The notes beneath the pieces are model-generated. The model was given only the letters and a program-made list of their open reading frames with translations. It did no database searches and was not told the DNA's origin. A program made the translations under genes and the position numbers. Source: Ruminiclostridium cellobioparum subsp. termitidis CT1112 (lineage in GTDB: Bacteria > Bacillota > Clostridia > Acetivibrionales > DSM-1351). From it: a DNA stretch of 64,000 bases. Location: NCBI RefSeq assembly GCF_000350485.1, contig NZ_AORV01000028.1, positions 62,001 through 126,000 of the forward strand, read 5' to 3'. Below, piece after piece: positions 16,947 to 26,273 of this stretch (positions are counted from its first letter, which is position 1; every line of letters starts with the position of its first letter).

Positions 16947-17921
16947 CTACAAGTCATATTTTGGTTTCCTTATGGCAAAAAGGACTGTAAAGCTTAATGC
17001 CATAAGCAGGAAGGTTATAATCCCCATTCGCAAACCTACAGGGTTCATGAATTGGTATTCAAAGAATTTTCTAAGAGAAAAACCAAAGGTTTTTACAGCA
17101 ACATAAATAGATCCCAAGTACAGTGGGATAAGCAGTACTCTTATCATTGCAAATGCTTCACTATTGTATCTTTTACTCCCTTCGATTTGCTCCTTGCTAT
17201 CCTTGAGCTTTTTATGGATATCCTCAAGGCCGCTGCTGACATTTAATCCCCTTTGTACGGCTATTTTGATGTTAAGCCCTAATAAAACGGCCCATTCAGT
17301 GTTGTAAGCGTACACAAACTGCATAATTGCATTCTCAAGTTCTTCATCTGATTGATAGGATTTAAGAGCAATGGATAATCTGTATAGGTTTCTCATTGAA
17401 TAACTTCCCGTGTCACTTCTGACAGCACTTTTTTCAATGGCTTTCTTCATGTTAAAATAATGCTGTTTATAATCGTTGGTGATACTGGTAACGAGAAAAA
17501 CACCGTCATAGGAACTGTTTATTTGTGCCGACCAAAGTTTTATCCTTAACAGCCAGTATGGGAAGGTCGCTATGAAGGCAGCCAGCCCCAGGCTGAATAT
17601 TATTGAATAAAGTTTTAGCAGGGACAGGAAACTGAAAATAAAAACAGCAGCGCTGCCTATGACAAATATATGTGCCCCGGACTTTGGTATGTTCCGGGTT
17701 AAGGCTGTTGATAATACCTTGTAAATATGCTTCATGAAAATGCTTTGCTTTGGATTCTTTTTTGCACTGATGGTCTTTACAAGCTTTCTATACTGGTGTT
17801 CTTCCATTACCATGTTTTTTATGGAATTACCGAATACATACCATACTCCTGTTCCCATCAGTGCCAGGCAGCCGAATTGTGCTATAAACCTTATTATCGA
17901 ACCAAGTAAACTCAGTTTCAT
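16947..17921 (-). CDS. tadB: TadB-like inner-membrane platform protein (T2SSF domain)
   Basis: A 324-aa protein with membrane segments near 10-30, 88-125 and two at the C-terminus (about 262-312), surrounding a cytoplasmic T2SSF-like domain that includes 'SSGLEDIHKKL'. In Tad systems this protein and TadC couple the TadA motor to pilin polymerisation. It lies 32 nt after tadA. Confidence 0.78.
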   Translation of the reverse strand: MKLSLLGSIIRFIAQFGCLALMGTGVWYVFGNSIKNMVMEEHQYRKLVKTISAKKNPKQSIFMKHIYKVLSTALTRNIPKSGAHIFVIGSAAVFIFSFLSLLKLYSIIFSLGLAAFIATFPYWLLRIKLWSAQINSSYDGVFLVTSITNDYKQHYFNMKKAIEKSAVRSDTGSYSMRNLYRLSIALKSYQSDEELENAIMQFVYAYNTEWAVLLGLNIKIAVQRGLNVSSGLEDIHKKLKDSKEQIEGSKRYNSEAFAMIRVLLIPLYLGSIYVAVKTFGFSLRKFFEYQFMNPVGLRMGIITFLLMALSFTVLFAIRKPKYDL

Positions 17922-17953
17922 TTTTTAATTCACCACCTCTCTTTAATACACTT

Positions 17954-19405
17954 TTAATGCAGCTTAATGGTTTTTACTTTTTCCACGGGCATAGGATACT
18001 TTTCAGCAAGAGCTTTCAATGTATCCTTGTAAACCTCAAAAGCCTTTTCATTTTCAAATTCACCGATTTCCTTAACCCTGTCTCCCACACTGCAGCTAAA
18101 GCACCAGCTGTCAGTCTCCTTCTGGTATTCGCAAATTCTATGATAACTAATCTCATTAGTCGTACTGTCAAACCGGATTTCTGTAATTGATTTCAGCCTT
18201 TTTTGTGATCTGTCATTGGGCAGCTGAACCATTTCAAACAAAAAGTTAAAGCTATTTGCAACTCTGGCCATGTGGTAGTCTATATTTCCACCAAACACAC
18301 CCTGGATTTTATTTGCCAGGTCATAACAGAAATCTTCTGGTATTTGCAGGTGCGAAGTTATTTTTAACCGGTTGGTTCCCTTGTTTCCTGCTTCGGATGC
18401 AATATATGCCGTGTAACCATCTCTGACCTCCTGTACAACCAGGTAATCAGCATCGGACTTTAATATTTCGGAAGCCAATTTAAATAGTTCTTCTCCAGAG
18501 GCAACCAGGGAAGCAATCGGAGCTTTGGGCATAACTTCATGAATCCGTATTTCCGGATCAGTCTGTATTAATACACCTTCAAGTTCCGGATCTTCATATA
18601 GCTGCCAGGTTAATAATATTGTAGATTTCCCCGTACGGGGTGCTCCTATAAATGCAACTCTTTCCCCGCATTTTGCAAGAGCTTCAAGTGCCGGTATCAA
18701 TTTATAGGGTATTGTGCCGCGCCTGGCCTGCTCGTCAAAAGTCAAAACCTTCAATATATATTTTCTGAAAACCATGGTTGACTGACCTTCTACTACCCTT
18801 TTGCCGGTATAAACAGTTACACGTTCGCCTGATTCCATATACAACTCAGAATAATCCTCATCGGGCCTTTTGGTTTCATCCCTTAACATCAAAGCCTGTC
18901 TCAGCTGCTCAAACCGTTTTTCACTTATTCGCTGCTCCTTTAAAACTTGTTTCCCGTTGATAAAATAAAATATCCTGTTACCAATTATCTTGGCCGAAGA
19001 GCTGTCAGGGATATCCATCCATTCTGCAATACCGGCTATTCCCCAATTTTCATGAAAAACACCATCAACCAGATTTTTATACCAGGCTGGATATTGCTCG
19101 TTTTCAAGTTTATTGGCCTTCAGATACTCCCGAATTTTATCCTTCAGGTAATTTACCTCTGTTGCCTTTCCTAAAATAGCATTTTTGTGTCTTTCCAACA
19201 GCCGTTCTGTATTGTTCTGGTTCTGCTCTTTCAGCCAGCCCTCATCAATATGGTTTTTTATTCTGGAACATAACAAAAGGAACTTTGAATTATTATCCAA
19301 AGCTCCGTAACCGGCAGTCTTTTTTCTTTTTCTGCGGGAACTGTTCAGCAGTTCTTCAAGGTCAAACTCCTTCATTTTACTGTAATCGACAGCTTCACTG
19401 TTCAT
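17954..19405 (-). CDS. tadA: TadA/CpaF-like secretion ATPase
   Basis: A 483-aa hexameric type II/IV secretion ATPase. The Walker A is GAPRTGKST (about 254-262), with an Asp/Glu-box region SDADYLVVQEVRDG and RLKITSHL as the His-box-like segment. It powers assembly of the Tad/Flp-type apparatus. The N-terminal 200 residues are more divergent than in textbook CpaF. The start has AGGAGG 6 nt upstream and overlaps the preceding gene by 11 bp. Could also be described as a VirB11-class ATPase, but neighbours favour Tad. Confidence 0.85.
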   Translation of the reverse strand: MNSEAVDYSKMKEFDLEELLNSSRRKRKKTAGYGALDNNSKFLLLCSRIKNHIDEGWLKEQNQNNTERLLERHKNAILGKATEVNYLKDKIREYLKANKLENEQYPAWYKNLVDGVFHENWGIAGIAEWMDIPDSSSAKIIGNRIFYFINGKQVLKEQRISEKRFEQLRQALMLRDETKRPDEDYSELYMESGERVTVYTGKRVVEGQSTMVFRKYILKVLTFDEQARRGTIPYKLIPALEALAKCGERVAFIGAPRTGKSTILLTWQLYEDPELEGVLIQTDPEIRIHEVMPKAPIASLVASGEELFKLASEILKSDADYLVVQEVRDGYTAYIASEAGNKGTNRLKITSHLQIPEDFCYDLANKIQGVFGGNIDYHMARVANSFNFLFEMVQLPNDRSQKRLKSITEIRFDSTTNEISYHRICEYQKETDSWCFSCSVGDRVKEIGEFENEKAFEVYKDTLKALAEKYPMPVEKVKTIKLH

Positions 19406-20582
19406 GCCGGCCTCCTATCCCGAAAAACCCCTTTACCTTTTTCTTTTTTGTAAGCTTGTATTCCATCAGCAGGGCAATCAGGCCGGTCAGTTTGTCCAGT
19501 TGCTTATCATAATATTTGTTTGAGCCCCTCAGAGTCTTTTTCCTGGATTGGAGTTCATAAGTTGAGATCGGTACAAGGGGCAGCGCACCTGCAAATATCA
19601 TGTCGTAACTTTTGACAAAATTAGTTGTACTTACCTCGCCATTGAATTTATTTACTATAAGCATTATGTTTTCGGGATGATCTACTTTTAGATCAACTTC
19701 ATTTCTTTTAACTGTAATGCCATACTCATCCAAAACCTGCTGTCTGATAATAAAATGGGCATTTGCACTGGCATCTTCCTGGGTTGTCACCAGGTACCTG
19801 TTCGGTGTGGAGTTGAGCGCACCAAAATACAGGTTGTTATGGGGATACCAGCCCGCATCAACTATTACAACATTAAACATTGCCGCTGCCATATTGATAA
19901 CGTACTCAATATGATCTGTTCCGTAATATTTGAAGTCAATCAGTGTTCTGCCAGGAGGAAGTATATACAGATTTTTTAAATCCCTGTTTTGTACCATGGC
20001 TTCCTTTAATTCATCCTGGGACAGGATTTTATTGAAAACCTTTGATCTGATGCTATCCAAGCCCTTACTCTCGTAGAAGTCAACATACGGAAACGACACA
20101 TGTCCGGATAGATTTAATACCGCAACATTTCCTTCACTTTGATCGGCCAGGTTTTCAGCCAGGGCTAATGAGGTTATTGTTGTCCCCACCTTGGAATCGG
20201 CGCCGAACAGAACCGCAACATTGTTTATCTTTCTCTCCTGCAGGTTGATTAGATCACAAAACTTCATAAGTATTTGCGTGTCTGTCAGCTTCGGGGGCAA
20301 AACATTTATGTTATGTGATTTTAAAAGAGCAGCCAGGGAATTGTATCCCGATTGGCTGCTCATGTTGGAGCTCAATAAATATATGATCCTGTCGGCCTTC
20401 AATCCGTTATCAACTATTTCTATCAGCCGATTTATTCCATAAAGTCTGTCAGAAACAATCAGATTGCCGTATTCCGTCTTCTCATCAATGCCCGATGCAA
20501 TATTGACTTCATCAAAAAGCGTATAGCTTAAAAATGTATTGTAAAGGTCAATATCATTTGTAATAAGTGTTACAATATTCAT
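19395..20582 (-). CDS. CpaE/TadZ-like MinD-family ATPase (second copy)
   Basis: A 395-aa protein with a receiver-like N-terminal half (1-115) and a MinD/ParA-type ATPase domain. The deviant Walker A is GADSKVGTT (127-135). CpaE/TadZ proteins place the Tad apparatus in the cell. It has AAAGGGG upstream of ATG and overlaps tadA by 11 bp. It is one of two such proteins flanking cpaB, which is unusual. Confidence 0.7.
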   Translation of the reverse strand: MNIVTLITNDIDLYNTFLSYTLFDEVNIASGIDEKTEYGNLIVSDRLYGINRLIEIVDNGLKADRIIYLLSSNMSSQSGYNSLAALLKSHNINVLPPKLTDTQILMKFCDLINLQERKINNVAVLFGADSKVGTTITSLALAENLADQSEGNVAVLNLSGHVSFPYVDFYESKGLDSIRSKVFNKILSQDELKEAMVQNRDLKNLYILPPGRTLIDFKYYGTDHIEYVINMAAAMFNVVIVDAGWYPHNNLYFGALNSTPNRYLVTTQEDASANAHFIIRQQVLDEYGITVKRNEVDLKVDHPENIMLIVNKFNGEVSTTNFVKSYDMIFAGALPLVPISTYELQSRKKTLRGSNKYYDKQLDKLTGLIALLMEYKLTKKKKVKGFFGIGGRHEQ

Positions 20583-20597
20583 CCTTTTCCCCTTTCC

Positions 20598-21278
20598 CTA
20601 TCTATATACAACAATCAGCTTTTTGCCGTTCAACACACTGCTTTCAAGTATTTGAGTATCACTCCGTGTACATATAATTTCTATTGCGGATACCTGGGAG
20701 GATCCGTCAAGTCGCTCCTTACCATTTGTATCTGTTACTTCTCTGTTGGTACTGTCCTTTACAAAGACAACAGTTGTGTTAAATATCGACTCTGTTTTTC
20801 CCTTTACCAACTTTATATCCTGATCCTCAGAGTTGTCCAGTTTGCCATCTATATTCCCGTCAATCTCATAGATGCTTATTTTATCACCGCGCCGGATTGA
20901 TGATGGGATGGAGTAAACCCAGGTTGGCGGCAGTTTAAAAACAAACTCATTCTCCTTCAGCACCACACTGTTTCCCGAGAAGGTTTGTGTTACTATCTGC
21001 CCATTTGCCGGTATAAATTGTTCCGCTATCCTGCCGTTCAGTTGGTCTATATTTTCAGGCTTTATCGCACCGGTGACAGCTGAACTCATATTTATTCTTT
21101 CGGGTTTAAAATAATTATTTGCATTGTCTATAACTGTTCCTCTCGGTATATCCTTCTGGGCAACCAGCAGCGTAACAGATTCCAACTGCACCTGTCCATG
21201 CGTCAGCCAAAAATATGTAGCAGCCAATGCCAGAAACATTATAGCTATTCCTGCTATCCCTTTGATTTTTTGTTTCAT
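20598..21278 (-). CDS. cpaB: CpaB/RcpC-like SAF-domain protein
   Basis: A 226-aa protein with one N-terminal membrane helix (9-25) and a SAF domain (about 35-105: LLVAQKDIPRGTVID ... LNGRIAEQFIPANGQI). In Tad systems CpaB is an envelope assembly factor. It overlaps the preceding ATPase gene by 4 bp (ATGA), and AGGGGGC lies 9 nt upstream of the ATG. Confidence 0.8.
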   Translation of the reverse strand: MKQKIKGIAGIAIMFLALAATYFWLTHGQVQLESVTLLVAQKDIPRGTVIDNANNYFKPERINMSSAVTGAIKPENIDQLNGRIAEQFIPANGQIVTQTFSGNSVVLKENEFVFKLPPTWVYSIPSSIRRGDKISIYEIDGNIDGKLDNSEDQDIKLVKGKTESIFNTTVVFVKDSTNREVTDTNGKERLDGSSQVSAIEIICTRSDTQILESSVLNGKKLIVVYR

Positions 21279-22462
21279 CTGTTCATAGCCCCCTGTATCT
21301 TTGGAAGTAAACTGAAAATGCCGTGCTGTTTTTTCTGCTTGGGAATTGCTATGTCCGGGAATAGAATTTCAGCCAGGCCGCTTAAATCTGTTTCTCTATG
21401 GAAGCATTTGATTCTTCCGAGAATCTTTTCAGCTTTTGCCGAATCCTCATCGGTTAAAAAGCATAGTTCCTCATGAGCTTTTCCGCATAAGCCTTCAAAG
21501 GCAGCATTACCAGGTAGAAAGAAATTAAGCTTCTCCAACTGCCAGGGAGCTGTAAAAGCCATACCTATTTTTACATCAGCTTTTATAAACTCTTTTAGAA
21601 GTATGCGGTTAACAGCTGTCTCATCATCATCATTTATGGTCCCGTTAGTTCTAATTTTGAACAGGCAGCCGTAATCCGTAACAATGATATTAAATCCGGA
21701 TCTGTATAGTTCATACAAAGCATCTCCAAGTTCTTCCGATTTTTTTAAAATCCTGTATTCACAGTTCGAAAGTGCTTTAGCATATCGAATGGATGAAGAT
21801 CCGTCAACCTCAATTACCGCCACCTTACCGTATTTTGAAAGATGTTCGGCAAGCTTTAATGCCATGGTTGTACTTCCGGCTCCAGGAGAAACAGAAAAGG
21901 TTGCTATTTTAAGCAACCCTTTCACAACTTTAGGTACATCTATTATGACTTCCTTTTCAACTATTACCGGCTTTTCTATTATCTTTTCAACTACCTTTTG
22001 CTTGACTTGCTGTTTATCCCGGACTGATTTGTTTTCACTTTCGGCCTTCAGCTTTTTTGCTTCCTCGATGGACCTCAGCCGTTCATGCTCCTCTGTGAGA
22101 ACATCAACAAGTCTGTTAATGGGTATTTCCCCTTTGTCATTGATGTATATAACACTTTTAAGACTAACCGCACTAAAAGCCCAGGCTTCAAACTCTTCGT
22201 CTCTGTCCTTTTCCCGGCAGAACCAGATAAGTAAAACATTTGGCAGCAGCGCTCTGATGTTGTACAGCAGTTTTTTATGCTGATCCTTTTGCCTGGCGGC
22301 TCCATCTATCAACACAGCTTCAATATCCGTATAGTTGATCACATTGCTTACATTCTTTAATATATTCTCCATATCATAGGCTATCTGAATATCAAACTTG
22401 CTTAAAAAGGTATTCATACCGTTCCGGATTTCATTATTTTCCAGCAATCCTGCTATTTTCAT
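21275..22462 (-). CDS. CpaE/TadZ-like MinD-family ATPase (first copy)
   Basis: A 395-aa protein. The N-terminal part (about 1-125) is receiver-like (DMENILKNVSNVINY; EAVLIDGA). A charged coiled linker (130-175) precedes a MinD/ParA-type ATPase with deviant P-loop SPGAGSTT. ATG 22462 has GGAGGTGGG 4 nt upstream and overlaps the PrgI-like stop by 4 bp, tying the Tad and T4SS halves into one operon. Confidence 0.7.
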   Translation of the reverse strand: MKIAGLLENNEIRNGMNTFLSKFDIQIAYDMENILKNVSNVINYTDIEAVLIDGAARQKDQHKKLLYNIRALLPNVLLIWFCREKDRDEEFEAWAFSAVSLKSVIYINDKGEIPINRLVDVLTEEHERLRSIEEAKKLKAESENKSVRDKQQVKQKVVEKIIEKPVIVEKEVIIDVPKVVKGLLKIATFSVSPGAGSTTMALKLAEHLSKYGKVAVIEVDGSSSIRYAKALSNCEYRILKKSEELGDALYELYRSGFNIIVTDYGCLFKIRTNGTINDDDETAVNRILLKEFIKADVKIGMAFTAPWQLEKLNFFLPGNAAFEGLCGKAHEELCFLTDEDSAKAEKILGRIKCFHRETDLSGLAEILFPDIAIPKQKKQHGIFSLLPKIQGAMNR

Positions 22463-22800
22463 TGATCCCACCTCCATTCATCCAATGCCTTGTAATAATA
22501 TTTTTTCTGTGAGCGCATGTAATTGTACAGATTGACAATCATATCAAGAACCGACAAATTGGTTACATCCTTCTGCACACACATAACGCTTGTAAAGATA
22601 CCTAATAGCAATGCGATTATAAATACCGGCAGATTGTTGAAGATAATCAGTGCAAAAAATATATCCAGAACAGCAATAGCGGCCGTTCCTATTACTGCCT
22701 GGATAAGTTCATGTTTACCAAACCCTGAATATATCTCTTTTTGTGTTTTAAGTCCTGTCGGTATGTATAAGGTGTCAATACTGTTTTCTTCTGATGTCAT
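22459..22800 (-). CDS. PrgI/VirB3-like T4SS membrane protein
   Basis: A 113-aa protein. The phrase IPTGLKTQKEIYSGFGKHEL followed by two adjacent membrane helices (about 38-75) matches the PrgI/VirB3 layout of Gram-positive conjugation systems. It overlaps the upstream and downstream genes by 4 bp each (ATGA), so it is translationally coupled on both sides. It probably recruits VirB4 to the channel. Confidence 0.65.
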   Translation of the reverse strand: MTSEENSIDTLYIPTGLKTQKEIYSGFGKHELIQAVIGTAAIAVLDIFFALIIFNNLPVFIIALLLGIFTSVMCVQKDVTNLSVLDMIVNLYNYMRSQKKYYYKALDEWRWDQ

Positions 22801-23021
22801 ATACTCCTACCTCCGTTATAGTAATACTCTGCAAGCTGCTTTATGGTTTCTGCCAGCGCCGCTATTATTGCAAACTTTACAGCATTCTTAGCCCGTTTCT
22901 TATACATAGCCGAATCATCCTCACTGTAGTTTGACACTATAAGGCAATATATAGCCCTGACAGTGCAGCCGGTTATACAAGCTGGCCCCAACCATATTGA
23001 TATTCCTTGAATTATTTCCAT
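22797..23021 (-). CDS. Small membrane protein of the T4SS operon (74 aa)
   Basis: A 74-aa protein with two hydrophobic stretches (about 4-30 and 47-62). No recognised family. It lies 12 nt after the VirB6-like gene and overlaps the PrgI-like gene by 4 bp, so it is very likely part of the secretion channel or its assembly. Confidence 0.5.
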   Translation of the reverse strand: MEIIQGISIWLGPACITGCTVRAIYCLIVSNYSEDDSAMYKKRAKNAVKFAIIAALAETIKQLAEYYYNGGRSI

Positions 23022-23033
23022 TGATGTACACCT

Positions 23034-23918
23034 CTACTTTTTAACAACCCCTTTTGCCATCTGGAACATTCTTGATACCTGGTATATAGTAGCTGAATTT
23101 ATACCGCTGCTGCTGGGTACCATAAACTCCTGCAGGAATTTAGGAGTAGAAAGGGCTGCGGTCACTACCGCTATTCCTATAATCGCATGCCCTGCAAGAA
23201 TTACACTCAATGCAAGCTGCGCCAGTCCAACCTGGACTACTATTGTTGCCGCACACTGATATAGTTTTTGCATCATAGCTTTGTACATGGCATGGTCGGA
23301 ATCCAACAAACCCACGCAACCGATTGGTATAGCAAGTCTGAGAACAAACATTTCCACACCCCTTTTTACAAATTGGAGATATAGAACCAAAAGTAAAATC
23401 AGGGCTACAAGCAAACCAATTATATAGAAAAGTCCTGATCCCATTACTGTTACAACATCAAATACCGAATCTACAGTACATGCATTTTTAACCTTATCCG
23501 AAAAAGCTTGAGTTATATCCGCCAAATATCCGTACAAAACCGGGAATGACATAGCCATTGCCAGAGCCTTAAAAAAATTGGTAGTTAAAAGCAGCGGATC
23601 AGCATCCGGATCGCCGTCAGTCCAGAGAACATAAGTTTCAAAACCCTTCTTGAAGAATTTAAGTATTATCATTGAAACCGCCATTCCCAAACAAACTTTT
23701 TGCAGTACAGACATGGCTGTAGACATTATGTTTACAGCTTTATTTACCAGGTCAGCATTGGGAGACATGGCTGAGACAGTGTCACTCTCAAATATAACTG
23801 ATATTGAATTTTCTATATATAGCGAAAGTAAAGCAAGATCGTTAAACATCCTTCCAAGCCATGCTGCACTATCATTTATTACAGGTGCACAAAGCAATTC
23901 AAGTAACTTATCCAACAA
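23034..23918 (-). CDS. VirB6/TrbL-like polytopic membrane protein
   Basis: A 294-aa protein with about six membrane segments, including a long helix IIGLLVALILLLVLYL and a C-terminal pair. It lacks any enzymatic motif. Position between the VirB2-like and PrgI-like genes matches VirB6/TrbL, the core inner-membrane channel component. Start is TTG (AAAGGG 6 nt upstream; the next codon is also TTG). Confidence 0.7.
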   Translation of the reverse strand: MLDKLLELLCAPVINDSAAWLGRMFNDLALLSLYIENSISVIFESDTVSAMSPNADLVNKAVNIMSTAMSVLQKVCLGMAVSMIILKFFKKGFETYVLWTDGDPDADPLLLTTNFFKALAMAMSFPVLYGYLADITQAFSDKVKNACTVDSVFDVVTVMGSGLFYIIGLLVALILLLVLYLQFVKRGVEMFVLRLAIPIGCVGLLDSDHAMYKAMMQKLYQCAATIVVQVGLAQLALSVILAGHAIIGIAVVTAALSTPKFLQEFMVPSSSGINSATIYQVSRMFQMAKGVVKK

Positions 23919-23947
23919 ATCACACCCTTTCTATTTGAGCTTAACGT

Positions 23948-24346
23948 TTACTTGATTTCTGTATTTACAGTTACTCCGTAGTAGGATGCAATCAGTACTA
24001 TTGCTGTTGATACTAAAACTGCACCAAGGGTTGAAATAATGGTAACTTTAATTCTGTCATTCCATTTTTTCTGATCCATCTCATCAGCTGCCTGCCTTCT
24101 AATGAAGAAATATACGCCTAAAACACCGCCTGAAATCGGGGCCAGTATCAGCAGCCAGGTACCAATGTCTTTAAAAAGGTTTTTCGTTCCAGTTGCAAAT
24201 ACACTATCACCAAAACCACCTGCAAAAGCAGGATTACTGTTTAAAGCTATTGTATATATCACTATCATTGCAATCATGCATAATCTAAAAACTTGTTCTC
24301 CAACTGTTCTTGTATTTCTATAAATTTTCTTCCCCAATTTTTTCAT
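23948..24346 (-). CDS. VirB2/TrbC-like T4SS pilin-type protein
   Basis: A 132-aa protein with a signal-like N-terminus ending NPAFAGGF and two further hydrophobic segments (about 54-75 and 100-125), the usual VirB2/TrbC build. ATG 24346 has AAGGGAG 8 nt upstream. It overlaps the upstream zinc-ribbon gene by 29 bp. Confidence 0.65.
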   Translation of the reverse strand: MKKLGKKIYRNTRTVGEQVFRLCMIAMIVIYTIALNSNPAFAGGFGDSVFATGTKNLFKDIGTWLLILAPISGGVLGVYFFIRRQAADEMDQKKWNDRIKVTIISTLGAVLVSTAIVLIASYYGVTVNTEIK

Positions 24347-25295
24347 TGAGTTTACTCCCTTCTCCAATTGAATTTTCATTAATGTTAATATTTAATGTAG
24401 TGGATTTAACCATAGAAAACCAGGTGTCTAAGGCTTTTTCAAGTGCTATCGGTACTTCATAAATAAGGTACTCATCATCGTCCACTTCAAGCAGCTGCGC
24501 CGTGTGGAAGGAAGCCTTAAACTGCCGGTATACGGCAGGGTTATGAGGTAAAAAAACTCTGATATTCTCGTCCAGATGTTGGTTTTCAGTAATTTTCTCA
24601 AGCCATGGGAAGATACCGAAAGGAAACTTCCGGGATACATTACCGCCTTCATTTTTACGTCTCCTCTTTGGTGTATAAACAGCTTCAAATGCCCTGAATA
24701 CTCCAAGCTTCTCCCAAGCAAAATTTACAAAGTACTGAGTCTCCTTATCCCTGGGCTTTGTCTCACGAAGTATGTAATTTGAGAACTCCTCTGAATTGAC
24801 CTGGATACGCATTGTTTTTTCCATGTAATCCGGAATATAGAACTTAGCGTAATCAGCAGCCACTATAATCCCCATGCACTCAGCCTCCCTGGTTGAGCAT
24901 AACCCAAAATTAATTTTTTGAAAAAACCTGGGCATGTCTATACTTTCGATAGTTAAATCAACTATGCCCGGCTGGCCAGACTCAACTCTGACTCTAATCT
25001 CCTTTCTGTCCAGAGCCATATACTTTGTTGATTCGTCTCCATCTTCATCCCCATTATCATAGGCGAACTCTGTTCTTGTTCCATTAACGACAAGTCTGGC
25101 TTTAAAGGGCTTGTTCTTTTTGGATTTAAAAATAAGTTCTTCTGTCTGGCCATGCTCCATGAGCTGTTTTAAATGTGCCGGTGAAAGTAACTTTCCTGAT
25201 GTCACTTTCCAAACCGTCATTCCGCATGAGCAGTACCACTTTTTATCATCTCCTTTCATCGGTTTCTTGCAGTTAATACACAGAATTACATCCAA
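24318..25295 (-). CDS. Protein with topoisomerase-type C-terminal zinc repeat, function unknown
   Basis: Predicted 325 aa from a TTG start at 25295 (GGAGAG 8 nt upstream; longer in-frame readings run through a terminator). Residues 4-70 resemble the C-terminal repeat of topoisomerase IA: CINCKKPM...WYCSCGMTVWK, SGKLLSPAHLKQL, GQTEELIFKSKKNKPFKA. The rest (about 110-300) has no recognised family and no toprim or catalytic tyrosine. Lies at the head of the T4SS block, before VirB2. May bind single-stranded DNA or scaffold the relaxosome (inference). Confidence 0.6.
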   Translation of the reverse strand: MDVILCINCKKPMKGDDKKWYCSCGMTVWKVTSGKLLSPAHLKQLMEHGQTEELIFKSKKNKPFKARLVVNGTRTEFAYDNGDEDGDESTKYMALDRKEIRVRVESGQPGIVDLTIESIDMPRFFQKINFGLCSTREAECMGIIVAADYAKFYIPDYMEKTMRIQVNSEEFSNYILRETKPRDKETQYFVNFAWEKLGVFRAFEAVYTPKRRRKNEGGNVSRKFPFGIFPWLEKITENQHLDENIRVFLPHNPAVYRQFKASFHTAQLLEVDDDEYLIYEVPIALEKALDTWFSMVKSTTLNININENSIGEGSKLNEKIGEENL

Positions 25296-25336
25296 ATACT
25301 TCACTCTCCGTTCTTTTTGAATTTTGGGTATAAAAA

Positions 25337-25366
25337 TAGCTCTTATTCCTGGAGGAATAAGAGCTA
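25337..25366 (-). terminator. Intrinsic terminator before the zinc-repeat gene
   Basis: 13-bp perfect stem (25337-25349 with 25354-25366), 4-nt loop; on the minus strand followed by TTTTTATACCC. It ends the 264-aa membrane-protein transcript and lies in the leader of the next gene. Confidence 0.85.
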
Positions 25367-25447
25367 AAGTTGACATTAGTAATTTAATTTAAAGTATTTG
25401 TAAATGAAAACAAGCATTTTTTCATATCCAAATTTATATTGATGTTT

Positions 25448-26242
25448 TTATTTATTAGGTGTTTTTTTTACATCAGCTGGGATAGGTATCATTTTAACAA
25501 TATCTCTATTTATTGGAATGCAGCAATAGCCATCTGGCTTAAATAAATAACTTTTTTTATTTTCAGCAACTAAATAACCTTCTAAAGTATTGGAATCATT
25601 TTTATAAACAATTTTATTGATATCAACAATTCCTTCACCTGCAGCAATATATTTTTTTGCATCCAACAAATAATACAACGAGTAAAATTTCCCACTTGTT
25701 AAAGCTATGTAAAAATAATATATTAGTATTTTTAAACAAATAATAGATATAGAAACATATTTACTAAATTGTTCTTCTACTGAAAATTGATCTTTAAAAA
25801 ACTTTATTGTACTTGGAGTACCATCTAAAACAATAAAAAACATAAATGTACCCACTACCATTAAATAAGTTATAGTAAGTCCTATAAATAATTTCGACTT
25901 GATTTTCTTGGTATTATATTCTTCTTTAGAATAGACTATTTTTTTTATATAATAATTAGATATTATTAATGAGATAAAAAAAACTGCTCCGATTACGAAA
26001 AAGAACACCGCATCACTAACCGTTGATGATATTGCAATAAAAATTAGTATTATTGGCGAAATAGATAAAACTAATACAAGTATACCATTGTATTTATCGT
26101 TTTGAGGTAAAATATGCGTTTCAAATGAATTTAATATTCCTCTAGGTCCTAATGAAAATAAATACCCAAAAATTATTATTAAAGTTGATAAGATTATGGT
26201 TACTCCACCAATTTCCTTTAAGTAATCTTGAAAAAAGCTCAT
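25448..26242 (-). CDS. Polytopic membrane protein, unknown
   Basis: A 264-aa protein with about six membrane segments in the first 190 residues and a C-terminal soluble part (KSYLFKPDGYCCIPINRDIV). No family recognised. The gene is clearly more AT-rich than its conjugation neighbours and is framed by a perfect 46-bp palindrome upstream and a strong terminator downstream, so it looks like a separately acquired cargo gene between virD4 and the T4SS genes. Confidence 0.55.
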   Translation of the reverse strand: MSFFQDYLKEIGGVTIILSTLIIIFGYLFSLGPRGILNSFETHILPQNDKYNGILVLVLSISPIILIFIAISSTVSDAVFFFVIGAVFFISLIISNYYIKKIVYSKEEYNTKKIKSKLFIGLTITYLMVVGTFMFFIVLDGTPSTIKFFKDQFSVEEQFSKYVSISIICLKILIYYFYIALTSGKFYSLYYLLDAKKYIAAGEGIVDINKIVYKNDSNTLEGYLVAENKKSYLFKPDGYCCIPINRDIVKMIPIPADVKKTPNK

Positions 26243-26273
26243 AATTCATTCCTTTCCAGCTATTTTATGGTTG

